Shown here one piece after another: positions 1 through 7,814 of a stretch of 64,000 bases of DNA (positions are counted from its first letter, which is position 1; the number at the start of each line of letters is the position of its first letter). The notes under the pieces were generated by a model. The model was not told the DNA's origin, did not search any database, and saw only the letters and a list, made by a program, of their open reading frames with translations. Both the position numbers and the translations under genes were made by a program. This DNA comes from Streptomyces sp. NBC_01591 (GTDB taxonomy: Bacteria > Actinomycetota > Actinomycetes > Streptomycetales > Streptomycetaceae), in contig NZ_CP109327.1 in the NCBI RefSeq assembly GCF_035918155.1, forward strand, positions 8,742,001 through 8,806,000, read 5' to 3'.

Positions 1-211
1 TTCAGCGGTATCTCGCCCCACTTCCGACCCGGCCGTTACCACCGCACCGCACCCGACCACCGCCTCGAGATGACCGTCCGCTTCACGATCTGGGACCAGA
101 TCACCGGCACCGCCGGCCTGCCCGCCACGGCCTGACCGACAGCCGACAGCCGCCTCGACCACGCCCTGACGCACCGCCAGACGCCTATACCCCCGACAAC
201 GTGACAACGCC
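1..211 (+). pseudogene. 3' end of an IS6-family insertion sequence (transposase C-terminus plus right end)
   Basis: The window opens inside a transposase frame that ends with TGA at 133-135. Its last 44 residues (FSGISPHFRP at the start, ending AGLPATA) closely match the C-terminus of the complete IS6-family transposase at 37793-38512. The sequence CAACGTGACAACGCC at 197-211 is identical to the right terminal repeat of that second element, so it marks the right end. The 5' part lies outside the window, so whether the element is intact is unknown. About 260 bases to the next gene hold no supported gene. Confidence 0.8.
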
Positions 212-470
212 CGATGCGGCCCAGGCCGCCAATCGGGAACTGACCAGCGCGCTGAAACATCGTGATTGACGGGGAGTTATATGCGGCGAGAATCAGCCAT
301 TCTGCTACATGTGTTCGGCAACCGACGAATCAGTCCTCACGGAAATCATACAGGTTGTGCCCTATCTCGGCGCTGATCCGCTCTCGCGAGCGCTTACGGA
401 AAGCAGTCAAGCGTGATCGTTGAGTGGCCGCAGAATGTTCGATCCACGTCATCACGACTCCAGGCAGGCC

Positions 471-836
471 CTAGTGCTCGGCGTCGACGCGGGAGACGTG
501 GTACTGGCGGATCTGCCAGCCGGCGTTGTCGAGGCGGAGGACCAGCGACAGATGTACATGGGCCTCCCAGTCGTGCGCGTCGCCGAACGTGACGTCCGCG
601 AAGCCTCCGGCGACCTGCTCGCCGATCGTGTATGTGTGCAGGATCGTTGCCTCGGCCCTTCGGTCGGCCGGTACGGCTGTGTAGTAGCCCCGCACCGCGT
701 CCCGGCCGGTGAGGACGGCGGGTCCGAAGCCCTGGAAGAGGGTGTCCGGGGTGAACAGATCGGCCATGGTGTCGGGCTGGTGGCCGTCGAAAGCGGCCTT
801 CCAGCGCCGAAGGACGTCATGCATCGGGTGGGTCAT
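471..836 (-). CDS. SnoaL/NTF2-like small protein
   Basis: This 121-residue protein has the length and pattern of the NTF2/SnoaL-like (DUF4440) fold: an N-terminal helix with VLRRWKAAFDGHQPDTMADLF, then GRDAVRGYYTAVP, and a C-terminal strand ending LRLDNAGWQIRQYHVSRVD. Members are cytosolic alpha+beta cone proteins that can be isomerases, cyclases or binding proteins; no specific substrate can be read here. The start is set at the ATG of MTHPMHD; an ATG 15 bases upstream is possible but neither has a strong ribosome site. It is divergent from the tetR gene and shares its promoter region, which holds two GACCGGTC-like operators, so it is probably part of that regulon. Confidence 0.7.
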   Translation of the reverse strand: MTHPMHDVLRRWKAAFDGHQPDTMADLFTPDTLFQGFGPAVLTGRDAVRGYYTAVPADRRAEATILHTYTIGEQVAGGFADVTFGDAHDWEAHVHLSLVLRLDNAGWQIRQYHVSRVDAEH

Positions 837-927
837 TGCTTTAGCTCTCATCTGCGCGTGGGTGTGCGGGCAGCGGCTCCAGCTGCGGACGGTCGCGGAT
901 TGCGACCGAGTGGTCCCGCGGAGTTGC

Positions 928-968
928 TAGCCGACCGGTCCAGTACAAAATAGTCGAGCGGTCGTATA
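928..968. promoter_or_regulatory. TetR operator pair in the NTF2-like/tetR divergent promoter
   Basis: A palindrome GACCGGTC lies at 933-940 inside TAGCCGACCGGTCC, and a degenerate copy GAGCGGTC at 956-963. Centres are 23 bases apart. The same palindrome pairs occur at 3703-3741 and 4227-4266, which supports autoregulation by the adjacent TetR protein (inference). Confidence 0.65.
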
Positions 969-977
969 CTTGCAACC

Positions 978-1598
978 ATGGGACGGACCAGTGACGCCAG
1001 GGAAAAGATCATCAGCACCGCGCAGTCGCTCATCGAGCTGCGTGGCTACTCGGCGCTGGGCGTGGCCGAGATCTGCAAGACGGCCGGGGTGCCCAAGGGG
1101 AGCTTCTACTACTTCTTCGAGTCCAAGGAGGCTCTGGCGCTGACTGTGCTCGACGAGCACTGGGCCGACCAGCGTCGCGAGTGGGCCCGTGTTCTGCGCG
1201 GCGACGCCGACCCTCTGCAGCGGCTGCGGCAGCTCTTCGAGGAGACCGAGGCGATCCAGCGCGCGGGGCAGAAGAGCTGTGGCACCGTCTCCGGCTGCTT
1301 GTTCGGGAACCTCACGTTGGAGCTGAGCAATCAGACCGAAGCGATCCGCCGACGCCTGCAGGAGATCTTCGACGCCCAGGTCGACATGGTGGAGTCGGTC
1401 GTCGCCGAGGCGCGTGAGCGTGGCGAGGTCACTGTCGCCGACACCCGTGAGGCGGCGCGATCGGTCGTCGCGCAGCTCGAAGGACAGGTGCTGTTCGCCA
1501 AGCTCTACAACAGCACGTCCCAGCTGAGCGTTCTCTGGGCGAACTGCCTGGCTCTGCTGGGCGCCCGGGCGCCGCAGGAGGCAGCGGCCGAGGCATGA
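978..1598 (+). CDS. TetR/AcrR-family transcriptional regulator, probable electrophile/quinone sensor
   Basis: The 206-residue protein has the usual TetR length. The N-terminal helix-turn-helix (about residues 25-48, VAEICKTAGVPKGSFYYFF) is canonical. The ligand domain contains SCGTVSGCLFGNLTLE, with Cys101 and Cys107, in the region where TetR regulators of the NemR/AcuR type carry reactive cysteines. The gene is divergent from the NTF2-like gene and next to a nitronate monooxygenase. Paired GACCGGTC operators occur at its own promoter and at the two promoters of the redox genes downstream, so it is inferred to be the local repressor. The natural inducer is not shown by the sequence; a quinone or other electrophile is suggested by the target genes and the cysteines. 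Confidence 0.85.
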   Translation: MGRTSDAREKIISTAQSLIELRGYSALGVAEICKTAGVPKGSFYYFFESKEALALTVLDEHWADQRREWARVLRGDADPLQRLRQLFEETEAIQRAGQKSCGTVSGCLFGNLTLELSNQTEAIRRRLQEIFDAQVDMVESVVAEARERGEVTVADTREAARSVVAQLEGQVLFAKLYNSTSQLSVLWANCLALLGARAPQEAAAEA

Positions 1599-1703
1599 GC
1601 CCCGGTCCGCTGCCGGCGGGTCGGAGTGTCGGGCGCCAGAGTCCCGTTGGCCCGGAGGTCCCGGACTGCCGGTGCCTTGGTGTGCGTCGGGCGCCGAGGG
1701 CGT

Positions 1704-2735
1704 TCAGACGTGGGAGGCCAGTCTCCGCAGGATCTGGGCGGCGGGCTCGGCGGTGGCCTGGCGGTACCCGGTCCCGGCCCACAGATTGATCCGCTCGGGG
1801 TCGCCGGCCGCGGCGGCGGCCTGGCGCATCGGCCTGGTCAGATGGTGCAGGGCGGGGTAGCCAGAGGGGGCGAGGCCGCTGTAGTGGTCGGTGAACCGGT
1901 TGGCCAGAGCCCGTGCGGGCCGGCCTGTGAACGCCCTGGTCACCACGGTCCGGCGGCGCTTCGGGTCGGCCAGGGCCGCCTTGTGGGGGAGCGACGTACC
2001 GGCTTCGTCCGCCCGCAGCAGGACCGTACCGACCATTACCGCCTCGGCCCCGGCGCGTAGTGCCTCGGCCACGCCGGCCGGGGTGGCCAGCCCGCCCGCG
2101 GCGACGAGCGGCAGCGACACCGCCTCCCGTATCTGCCCCAGCAGATCGGTCAGTGGGACGGAGGCCGGAACACGTTCTGGGGTGAGTGTGCCTGAGTGCC
2201 CTCCGGCGGCCGACGCCTGTACGGCCAGTACGTCGGCGCCCGCGTCCGCGGCCAGGCGGGCCTCCGCCGGTGACGTGACCGTCTGGACGACCAGGGTTCC
2301 GGCGGCGCGCAGTGAGGCGATGACGGCTGTGTCCGGGATGGCGAAGGTGAAGCTGACGACCGGTACCGGTGCGGACAGCAACAAGTCGATCTTGTCCGAC
2401 CAGTGGTCGTTGTCCTCGACGATTTCCGCTGCCTGGATGTCGAGTTCGTAGACCCGGGCTTCGGGGGCGATCGCGGCGGCATAGCGTCGGAAGGCCTCCG
2501 GATCGACCGGCAGGGGGTTGGGAGCGAAGAGGTTGACCCCGAAGGCGATGTCGTGGCGTCGGACCTCGGCGATCTGCTCGGCCAGTGCGTCGGCGGTCTT
2601 GTATCCGCCGGCGAGGAACCCTAGTCCGTTCGCACGGGCCGCCGCCACGACCAGTGCGGGGGTGCTGGGACCGCCGGCCATCGGCGCGGCCAGAACCGGG
2701 TTGTCCACGGCGAGGCCGTCGAGTGGCGAGGTCAT
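1704..2735 (-). CDS. Nitronate monooxygenase (2-nitropropane dioxygenase family)
   Basis: This 343-residue FMN-dependent TIM-barrel enzyme oxidises alkyl nitronates to carbonyl compounds and nitrite; some relatives act as NAD(P)H:quinone reductases. The family pattern is complete: N-terminal NPVLAAPMAGGPSTPALV, central QASAAGGHSG with the catalytic His (about residue 180), and the phosphate-binding stretch VAAGGLATPAGVAEALRAGAEAVMVGT, split here only by my description. Length is normal. It is on the minus strand downstream of the SDR gene (217-base gap), so both are probably transcribed from the operator-controlled promoter near 3703-3741. Detoxification of nitro or quinone compounds fits the context. 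Confidence 0.88.
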   Translation of the reverse strand: MTSPLDGLAVDNPVLAAPMAGGPSTPALVVAAARANGLGFLAGGYKTADALAEQIAEVRRHDIAFGVNLFAPNPLPVDPEAFRRYAAAIAPEARVYELDIQAAEIVEDNDHWSDKIDLLLSAPVPVVSFTFAIPDTAVIASLRAAGTLVVQTVTSPAEARLAADAGADVLAVQASAAGGHSGTLTPERVPASVPLTDLLGQIREAVSLPLVAAGGLATPAGVAEALRAGAEAVMVGTVLLRADEAGTSLPHKAALADPKRRRTVVTRAFTGRPARALANRFTDHYSGLAPSGYPALHHLTRPMRQAAAAAGDPERINLWAGTGYRQATAEPAAQILRRLASHV

Positions 2736-2952
2736 GGAGTGTCTTCTCTCCTCGTGAGATGGGGACGGACTTGGTCCGGCAGGAGGCAGTGGCCCGCCCC
2801 GGGCCGGTCCCCGAGGGGGCCGGTGCCGGCCGGTTCGTCGTCGGCGCCGGGCCGTCGGCAGCCGGTTCCGGGGCGGCTGGCAAGGGCACGGGCACGGTGG
2901 CGCGCCCCGCCTCGGGCCCGCGCGGGCGAAGCCAGGCGTTGAGTGCCCGCGC

Positions 2953-3666
2953 TCAGTACCCGGCGCTCTGGCCGCCGTCGACGTGGAGGATCTCGCCTGT
3001 GACGAACGGGGCGTTCTCGAGGTAGACGACCGCGTCGACGATGTCGCTCACCTCGCCCATACGGCCGACCGGATGCAGTGCCGCGAGTGCCGCGTGATGC
3101 TCCTCGGGGTGCATGGGTGTCTTGATGGTGCCCAGCGCCACGGCGTTGCTGCGGATGCCGCGGCCGGCGTACTCGATGGCCAGCGCCTTGGTGGCGGACT
3201 GCAGTCCGCCCTTGGTCAGAGAGGCGAGTACGGAGGTCACACTGGAGCTGGCCTGGTCGGCGAGCGTGCTCGTGATCTGCACGACGTGACCGCCGCCCTG
3301 CTCGAGCATGCGCTCCACCGCGAGCTGGGTGATGCGGAAGAAACCGTCCAGGTTCACGCCGAGCACCGCGTCGTAGTCGTCCTCGGTGTAGTCGGTGAAG
3401 GGCTTCGCGACGAAGATCCCCGCGTTGTTGACCAGCGTGTCGATACGGCCGAACTGCTCGACGCCGGCGGCGATGACGCGCTCTGCGGTCGCGCGGTCGG
3501 CGATGTCGCCCTGGACGGTGACGACGTCGGGGTCGTCCGACGCGGGGATGCGGCGCGAGGTGGCGACGACGCCATAGCCCAGCTTGCGGTAGGCGGTGAC
3601 AATCCCGGCTCCGATGCCCTGCGACGCACCCGTGACGACCGCGACCTTCTGAACCTGCGTGCTCAT
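2953..3666 (-). CDS. Short-chain dehydrogenase/reductase lacking the catalytic tyrosine
   Basis: A 237-residue Rossmann-fold protein with the NAD(P) motif TGASQGIG (residues 12-19), NNAG (80-83), the active-site serine region QITSTLADQASSS (about 130-142) and the C-terminal VDGGQSAGY. The usual YxxxK is changed: Lys152 (LTKGG) is present but the position four residues before it is Ala148, not Tyr. The ATG of MSTQVQK is chosen because a AAGAAGG-type ribosome site precedes it; an upstream in-frame ATG at 3717 would overlap the operator. It is the first gene of the minus-strand unit controlled by the paired operators at 3703-3741, followed by the nitronate monooxygenase. It may be a divergent or non-catalytic SDR. 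Confidence 0.85.
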   Translation of the reverse strand: MSTQVQKVAVVTGASQGIGAGIVTAYRKLGYGVVATSRRIPASDDPDVVTVQGDIADRATAERVIAAGVEQFGRIDTLVNNAGIFVAKPFTDYTEDDYDAVLGVNLDGFFRITQLAVERMLEQGGGHVVQITSTLADQASSSVTSVLASLTKGGLQSATKALAIEYAGRGIRSNAVALGTIKTPMHPEEHHAALAALHPVGRMGEVSDIVDAVVYLENAPFVTGEILHVDGGQSAGY

Positions 3667-3702
3667 GATGACCTTCTTCCAGGGAGATGAGGATGAGATG
3701 AC

Positions 3703-3741
3703 TAGCCGACCGGTCACTTATGTCAAAGTAGACGACCGGTC
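3703..3741. promoter_or_regulatory. TetR operator pair upstream of the SDR and isomerase-like genes
   Basis: TAGCCGACCGGTC (3703-3715) and TAGACGACCGGTC (3729-3741) are near-identical direct repeats. Each contains the palindrome GACCGGTC; centres are 26 bases apart. The site lies between the divergent SDR and muconolactone-isomerase-like genes. Confidence 0.75.
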
Positions 3742-3868
3742 GAAATATTTCAAAAGGCGTGCGTACCGTCGTGGCGGCAGGGTGTGCGCCCGCGGAAGGG
3801 CGGCTGCGCCGCCTCGTGTGCGTCGTCACGAGGGGCCGGTAGGCCCCGCAGAGAGAAGGAGAAGTGCC

Positions 3869-4171
3869 ATGAAGGAGTTCCTGGTCGAGCTCACCACCAC
3901 CGTTCCCGAGGGCACCGACCCGGCGGAGGTCGACCGCCGTCGCGCCGAGGAATCCGTAAGGGCTGGGGAGCTGGCCGCGGCCGGTCACCTCGTCAGGCTG
4001 TGGCGCCCGGTGGGCGAACTGCGCAGCATCGGTCTGTGGCGGGCCGCCGACGAGGGTGAGCTGTACGAGAAGGTGCTCGGCGCACTGCCGCTCTGGCCGT
4101 GGATGACCTCGGTGGTGACGGTCCTGCAGTCCCACCCCAACGACCCGGGCAGGACTGCCGTCACCGCCTGA
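3869..4171 (+). CDS. Muconolactone delta-isomerase-like small protein
   Basis: The 100-residue protein matches the CatC/muconolactone isomerase family in length and pattern: N-terminal MKEFLVELTT, a basic helix VDRRRAEESVRAGELAAAGH, then LVRLWRPVGELRSIGLW and LPLWPWMTSVVTVLQSHP. The family isomerises muconolactone in the beta-ketoadipate pathway, but no other catechol-pathway gene is nearby, so the real substrate may be another lactone or aromatic product. The start follows AGAAGGA with good spacing. It is divergent from the SDR gene and shares its operator region. A larger in-frame extension exists upstream but runs through the operators and is rejected. Confidence 0.8.
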   Translation: MKEFLVELTTTVPEGTDPAEVDRRRAEESVRAGELAAAGHLVRLWRPVGELRSIGLWRAADEGELYEKVLGALPLWPWMTSVVTVLQSHPNDPGRTAVTA

Positions 4172-4226
4172 TCGCACGGGCCTCGTCGCTCCCGCCGTAA
4201 CCGCGGCACCCGGCCTTGAATCATCT

Positions 4227-4266
4227 GGACCGGTCGTCTACCTTGAATTAGTGGACCGGTCGTCTA
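4227..4266. promoter_or_regulatory. TetR operator pair upstream of the quinone reductase gene
   Basis: GGACCGGTCGTCTA occurs twice as an exact direct repeat (4227-4240 and 4253-4266), 26 bases apart. It is the reverse complement of the TAGACGACCGGTC copy at 3729, so the same regulator should bind. Confidence 0.78.
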
Positions 4267-4320
4267 GTTCGGTCTCGCGACAACCCCACCAGAATCCCCA
4301 CAAGGAACGGAGCCGCTGCC

Positions 4321-4929
4321 GTGGCTACTCCCGTCAAGCTTTCGATCGTCTACTACTCCTCCACCGGCACCATCGCCGAGATAGCCGAGGAGCTCCGCGA
4401 TGCCGGTGTGAAGGCCGGTGCCGAGGTCCGCCTGGTGAAGGCCGCCGAGCTGGCCCCGCGGGCGGCCATCGAGGCCAATCCGGCGTGGGCAGCCAACCAC
4501 GCCGCCACCGCGGGCATCCCCGAGGCGACACCCGAGGACATCGAGTGGGCCGACGCCGTACTGTTCGGATCCGCCACCCGGTTCGGCAACCTCTCCTCGC
4601 AGCTCAAGCAGTTCATCGACACCCTCGGCGGGCTGTGGGCACAGGGGAAGCTGGCCGACAAGGTCTACAGCGGCTTCACCTCGTCCGCGACCCTCCACGC
4701 CGGACAGGAGACGACGCTCCAGGCGCTCTACACCAGCGTCCACCACTTCGGCGGCATCGTGGTCGCCCCCGGCTTCACGGACCCGGTCAAGTTCGCCGAC
4801 GGCAACCCTTACGGCACCTCGCACGTGGACGGGCAGGGCACGAACCCGGTGGACGACACCACCCGCGCCGCCGCCCGCCACCAGGCCGAACGCGTCGTGA
4901 GGATAGCGGCCCAGCTCAAGGCAGCCTGA
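4321..4929 (+). CDS. WrbA-type NAD(P)H:quinone oxidoreductase (flavodoxin fold)
   Basis: A 202-residue FMN flavoprotein of the WrbA family, which reduces quinones by two electrons and prevents redox cycling. Visible motifs are the N-terminal flavodoxin loop IVYYSSTGTIAEIAEEL, the central DAVLFGSATRFGNLSSQLKQF, and the WrbA-specific HFGGIVVAPGF and NPYGTSHV. Length is normal. The start is GTG at 4321, directly after the repeated operators at 4227-4266. No gene follows closely, so it is monocistronic. Together with the nitronate monooxygenase it supports a quinone or electrophile defence role for this regulon. Confidence 0.88.
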   Translation: MATPVKLSIVYYSSTGTIAEIAEELRDAGVKAGAEVRLVKAAELAPRAAIEANPAWAANHAATAGIPEATPEDIEWADAVLFGSATRFGNLSSQLKQFIDTLGGLWAQGKLADKVYSGFTSSATLHAGQETTLQALYTSVHHFGGIVVAPGFTDPVKFADGNPYGTSHVDGQGTNPVDDTTRAAARHQAERVVRIAAQLKAA

Positions 4930-5186
4930 CCCGTCCACCAGCCGCGTCAGGCAGGCCGGCGCCGCCACACCGGCGGCGCCGGCCGACGCGTCACCGCGCC
5001 GGCGCAGGGCGCGGACCCGGCCGGGCCTACAGCGACTCCGGTCGCTCGCCGCCCGACGGCGGCAAAGCGGTGCTGTGGCCCCATCGCCGTGCGCGAGCCC
5101 GAGAATCTGCCCGCAGCAGGTGACCCGACGCCCACCCGTGGGCGACGGCCGGTGCACCAGGATCGGCGCGCTGCTCATGGCCCAGG

Positions 5187-5384
5187 GTGCGATGGGTGGC
5201 CGGTCACATCGTGCTCTACCGCAAGGAAGCCGGTATCGACCACAGCGAGCTGCGCGTGCTGACCAAGGGCAGGCACGCGATGACGTACTCCAATGACGCC
5301 GGCTCCACTTGGACGGACACTGGCGCGGGAGCCGCCCCGCTGCGCGCCGCCTTCCACGCCCTGTACTTCCACTCCCGCTGGTGA
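5187..5384 (+). CDS. Possible small hypothetical protein or gene remnant
   Basis: A 65-residue frame (GTG start) with RWVAGHIVLYRKEAGIDHSELRVLTKGRHAMTY in two parts and a C-terminal FHALYFHSRW. Composition looks protein-like rather than random, but no domain is recognised and there is no ribosome site. It could be the end of a decayed gene: the 250 bases before it hold no start in this frame. It is followed by a strong terminator hairpin at 5416-5457, which hints that something here was once transcribed rightward. Confidence 0.25.
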   Translation: MRWVAGHIVLYRKEAGIDHSELRVLTKGRHAMTYSNDAGSTWTDTGAGAAPLRAAFHALYFHSRW

Positions 5385-5415
5385 CCCCCATTCAGACCGA
5401 ATGGTAGAGGGCCGC

Positions 5416-5457
5416 GGCTCAGGGTCTCGCACCTGGATGCGTGCGAGGCCCTGAGCC
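5416..5457. terminator. Hairpin terminator
   Basis: A 17-bp stem (GGCTCAGGGTCTCGCAC with GTGCGAGGCCCTGAGCC, one mismatch) closes an 8-base loop, downstream of the plus-strand reading frames. Confidence 0.65.
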
Positions 5458-6058
5458 ATAAGATCGCCTCTCCTTCGAACGCCGCAGTTCGCGAGGCCTG
5501 GTGTGGTGGCACTACCACGTCCAGCGGAACCTCACATGAGGTCAGGCATCCGGTGCGCCTTGCGCCCGGCCGGGGGTAGAACCGTCACCGGCGAGGTCGG
5601 TGCACTGCGCCAGCACGGCCCGGTGGACCGTGAGCGGGGCCGTCACCCGCGCCGAGCAGCCCTGTCGATCGTTCGGCTGGAGCCCCATGGAGCCCTCCGC
5701 CGAGAGGTGACCACCCTCCGCACCCACACACCTCACGGTCCCGGCCGGTCTTCCCCGGCCAGCCGGGGCTTTCCCGCGCTCAGGCACCGCTGCCGCTCGG
5801 ACGGGGACTTCCTGGCCCGGTTGGTGGATCGGCTGCGGAAAGGGGGTGCTGCCCGTCGGGGGAGGGGGAGTTCGTTATGCCGTGGGTGAAGCCGTATGTG
5901 TGCAGGGACAGATTCCATGAACCGGTTGACTGCTTTGGCTTATGAGGGTGCGGAGGGTGGCCGCATCCGGTGAGGATGCGCCACCCTCTGGGGCGCCGCG
6001 CTGGAACGCGGTGATGCCCGGTCCCTGTTCCATGGTGCAGCCACGACGCCAGGGAGAC
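5458..6058. other. Non-coding stretch with a hairpin
   Basis: No supported gene. A hairpin at 5953-5988 (GAGGGTGG-C-CGCATCC, loop GGTGA, GGATGCG-CCACCCTC; one bulged C) may be a terminator or a structured leader for the small genes that follow. Confidence 0.4.
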
Positions 6059-6078
6059 CTCGGGTACGAGTACCCGAG
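6059..6078. promoter_or_regulatory. Perfect 8+8 palindrome upstream of a small lipoprotein-like gene
   Basis: CTCGGGTA-CGAG-TACCCGAG is a perfect inverted repeat with a 4-base spacer, 27 bases before the start codon at 6106. It fits a dimeric repressor operator; the cognate regulator is not identifiable. Confidence 0.45.
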
Positions 6079-6105
6079 ACAGCGTTGCTAGGAGGGTGTC
6101 ATCGC

Positions 6106-6249
6106 GTGCGTGCCTTCGGCAACGCCGGATGGACGGAAACGAATGAAAAAATTGGTTTCATTCTCCTGACCTGCAGCCTCCTGGTAGCCGGCTGCCGGCT
6201 CGTCCACCCGTTCGCCCGCATCGCGGACCCGGGCTCTGGACGTTCATGA
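6106..6249 (+). CDS. Small lipoprotein-like peptide (47 aa)
   Basis: A GTG-initiated 47-residue frame preceded by GGAGGG at about -10. Residues 17-30 form a hydrophobic segment ending LLVAGC, which fits the lipobox rule ([LVI][ASTVI][GAS]C) with Cys30 as the lipidation site, although the N-terminal region before it is longer and less basic than usual. The mature part would be only about 17 residues. A palindrome at 6059-6078 lies directly upstream. The family is not recognised; it could also be a single-TM peptide. The frame reads through an ATGAAAAAATTGG that belongs to another, immediately closed frame. Confidence 0.4.
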   Translation: MRAFGNAGWTETNEKIGFILLTCSLLVAGCRLVHPFARIADPGSGRS

Positions 6250-6416
6250 ATCAACGCCCTTGCCCGAAGGGCCACGCATTGTGATGGTCGGGTTACTGGT
6301 GAGAGGATCGCCGAACGTTGACGGACCGGACCTGGAAGTCCCCGTCAGCTGTTCACGGTGCAGCCCAAGTCCGCGCCCTATTCAGGGTTCTGACGCGACG
6401 CCAGTTGGAGACACGC

Positions 6417-6644
6417 ATGCGTTCATCACTCTTCCCGCCGTCCTCGCCCAGCGCCTACCCGGGCGCGCTGACGCCCGGCGAGGTGGTCATCATCCTCGTC
6501 GTCATCCTCGTGGCAGGAGCCCTCGCCCTGGCCGGCCTGCCGATGTTCGGCGCTCTTGAGTTCATCGCAGGCGCCCTCTACGTCGCCGTCAGCTCGCTGA
6601 GGGCGATGCGCACGACGACAGCGCCCTCGCCCGAGGCAGTCTGA
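6417..6644 (+). CDS. Small two-TM membrane protein (75 aa)
   Basis: The ATG at 6417 is preceded by GGAG at good spacing. The 75-residue product begins MRSSLFPPSS and has two predicted membrane segments (about residues 20-41, VVIILVVILVAGALALAGL, and 44-60, LEFIAGALYVAVSSL), ending in a short polar tail. No family is recognised. An in-frame start about 100 bases upstream exists but would give a basic extension without a ribosome site. Confidence 0.5.
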   Translation: MRSSLFPPSSPSAYPGALTPGEVVIILVVILVAGALALAGLPMFGALEFIAGALYVAVSSLRAMRTTTAPSPEAV

Positions 6645-6755
6645 CCCACCTATGGGACGGCGTGAGAACGCCGTCGCCGCAGAACCCGGCAGTCCGAAGC
6701 GCTCGCGCTGTGGCTACGTGCCCAGCGCGAGCGCCGAGGCGTCACCTACGCGGCG

Positions 6756-7385
6756 ATGGCCAAACTGATCGGATACCGGTTCACCGCGACCATGCTCTCG
6801 CGCGGCGCCAGCGGGAAAGTCCCCTCCCGTAAACTCGTCGAAGCCTACGCACAAGCCTGCGACGCCGATCCCGCAGACGCGATCCGCCTGTGGAAAGCCG
6901 CCCGCCGCTCCGAGGAAGAACTCCGGCGTCGAGAGGAGACCACCACAGAGTTCCAGGACCTGGCCACCTCGGTGCGCTCCGCACTCACTCACCCGGAACT
7001 GATCGAGACCTTCGGTCAGTTACGCCGGGCGATGATCCAGGTCCGTGCCAGGGAGGGCCAGCCGTCTCTGGGCTACTTGCAATCCGAGGCCGGGCGGACC
7101 GCTGATGGCCGGCACTTCCGGCTCCCGAAGAGCAGTCTGAGCGCCGTTCTGCGGGGGGAAGCGGTCCCCTCCCGCGAGCACGTCACCGCGTTCATGGAAG
7201 CCCTCGGCGCTTCCCCCCGCAAAGTCAGACCGTGGGAACGAGCGTGGGACCGGATCGCGCAAACCCACGCCCGCCAGCCTCCGGCTGTCGTCGAGATCCG
7301 CGTCGCGGACGGCCGTGCCACCCCAACCCCCCGTCCTACTGATGACCGCAGCCGCGAACGGCCCCGACTACGACTACCTCCGTGA
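6756..7385 (+). CDS. Tandem helix-turn-helix (XRE-like) protein, probably frameshifted at its 5' end
   Basis: The 209-residue frame has two HTH-like units typical of Streptomyces XRE-like proteins: residues 1-50 (AKLIGYRFTATMLSRGASGK, then KLVEAYAQACDADPADAIRLWKAAR) and 88-160 (SLGYLQSEAG to SLSAVLRGEAVPSREHVTAFMEALG). The first unit is incomplete at the ATG: its missing helix (EALALWLRAQRERRGVTYAA) is encoded just upstream in the same frame, while a plausible start MGRRENAVAAEPG is in another frame at 6652. A one-base shift near 6690 would join them. Function is DNA binding by family; the target is unknown. Confidence 0.6.
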   Translation: MAKLIGYRFTATMLSRGASGKVPSRKLVEAYAQACDADPADAIRLWKAARRSEEELRRREETTTEFQDLATSVRSALTHPELIETFGQLRRAMIQVRAREGQPSLGYLQSEAGRTADGRHFRLPKSSLSAVLRGEAVPSREHVTAFMEALGASPRKVRPWERAWDRIAQTHARQPPAVVEIRVADGRATPTPRPTDDRSRERPRLRLPP

Positions 7386-7653
7386 CCAAGTGGTGAGCGA
7401 CTACATGAACACCGACATGCCCCGCATCTGGAAGGGCCCGCAGCGCCCCTACCCGCCAGCAGGCCAGACTCGCTCCGGCCTGCCCATCCGGATCCCGCGA
7501 CGCTACGAACGCCCAGCCCACCGCCTTCAGCCTCACAAAAAACCCAGCCCAACCAGCGCCACACCCGTCCTTGCCGCATTTGGCCGCCCACGCCCGGCCG
7601 CTTCCCAAGCCCTGGAGAAGACCCTTCAACTACGCCTGCTCCGTGACGCGTAG
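7315..7653 (+). CDS. Doubtful hypothetical protein
   Basis: A 112-residue frame overlapping the end of the HTH gene. The stretch PDYDYLRDQVVSDYMNTD looks protein-like, but the C-terminal half is low-complexity Pro/Arg and there is no ribosome site. It may be a displaced C-terminus of the HTH gene. It ends just before the ISL3 terminal repeat at 7681. Confidence 0.25.
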   Translation: MPPQPPVLLMTAAANGPDYDYLRDQVVSDYMNTDMPRIWKGPQRPYPPAGQTRSGLPIRIPRRYERPAHRLQPHKKPSPTSATPVLAAFGRPRPAASQALEKTLQLRLLRDA

Positions 7654-7680
7654 CCCGGGCGGTGCAGCCGTAAGCCCGGT

Positions 7681-7710
7681 GGCTTTATTCACCAGTAGTG
7701 GTTCTGGCTC
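7681..7710. repeat. Left terminal inverted repeat of the ISL3 element
   Basis: Matches the reverse complement of 13637-13666 at 23 of 30 positions, with both the outer and inner ten bases strongly conserved. Confidence 0.65.
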
Positions 7711-7814
7711 AGGTTGTGTGGTCCGTGCACTGTGAGTAACGACTGAACTCCCTGGGGCGGCCAGGTAAGTTGCCTCAAAACGAGCAGTGGCATGCGTGGC
7801 TGGGCCGATAGTTC

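Noticed and set aside
1429..2895. Long minus-strand open frame of 488 codons over the tetR/nitronate monooxygenase region
   Set aside because: Arg/Pro/Gly-rich shadow of the nitronate monooxygenase gene; no domain and wrong codon pattern.
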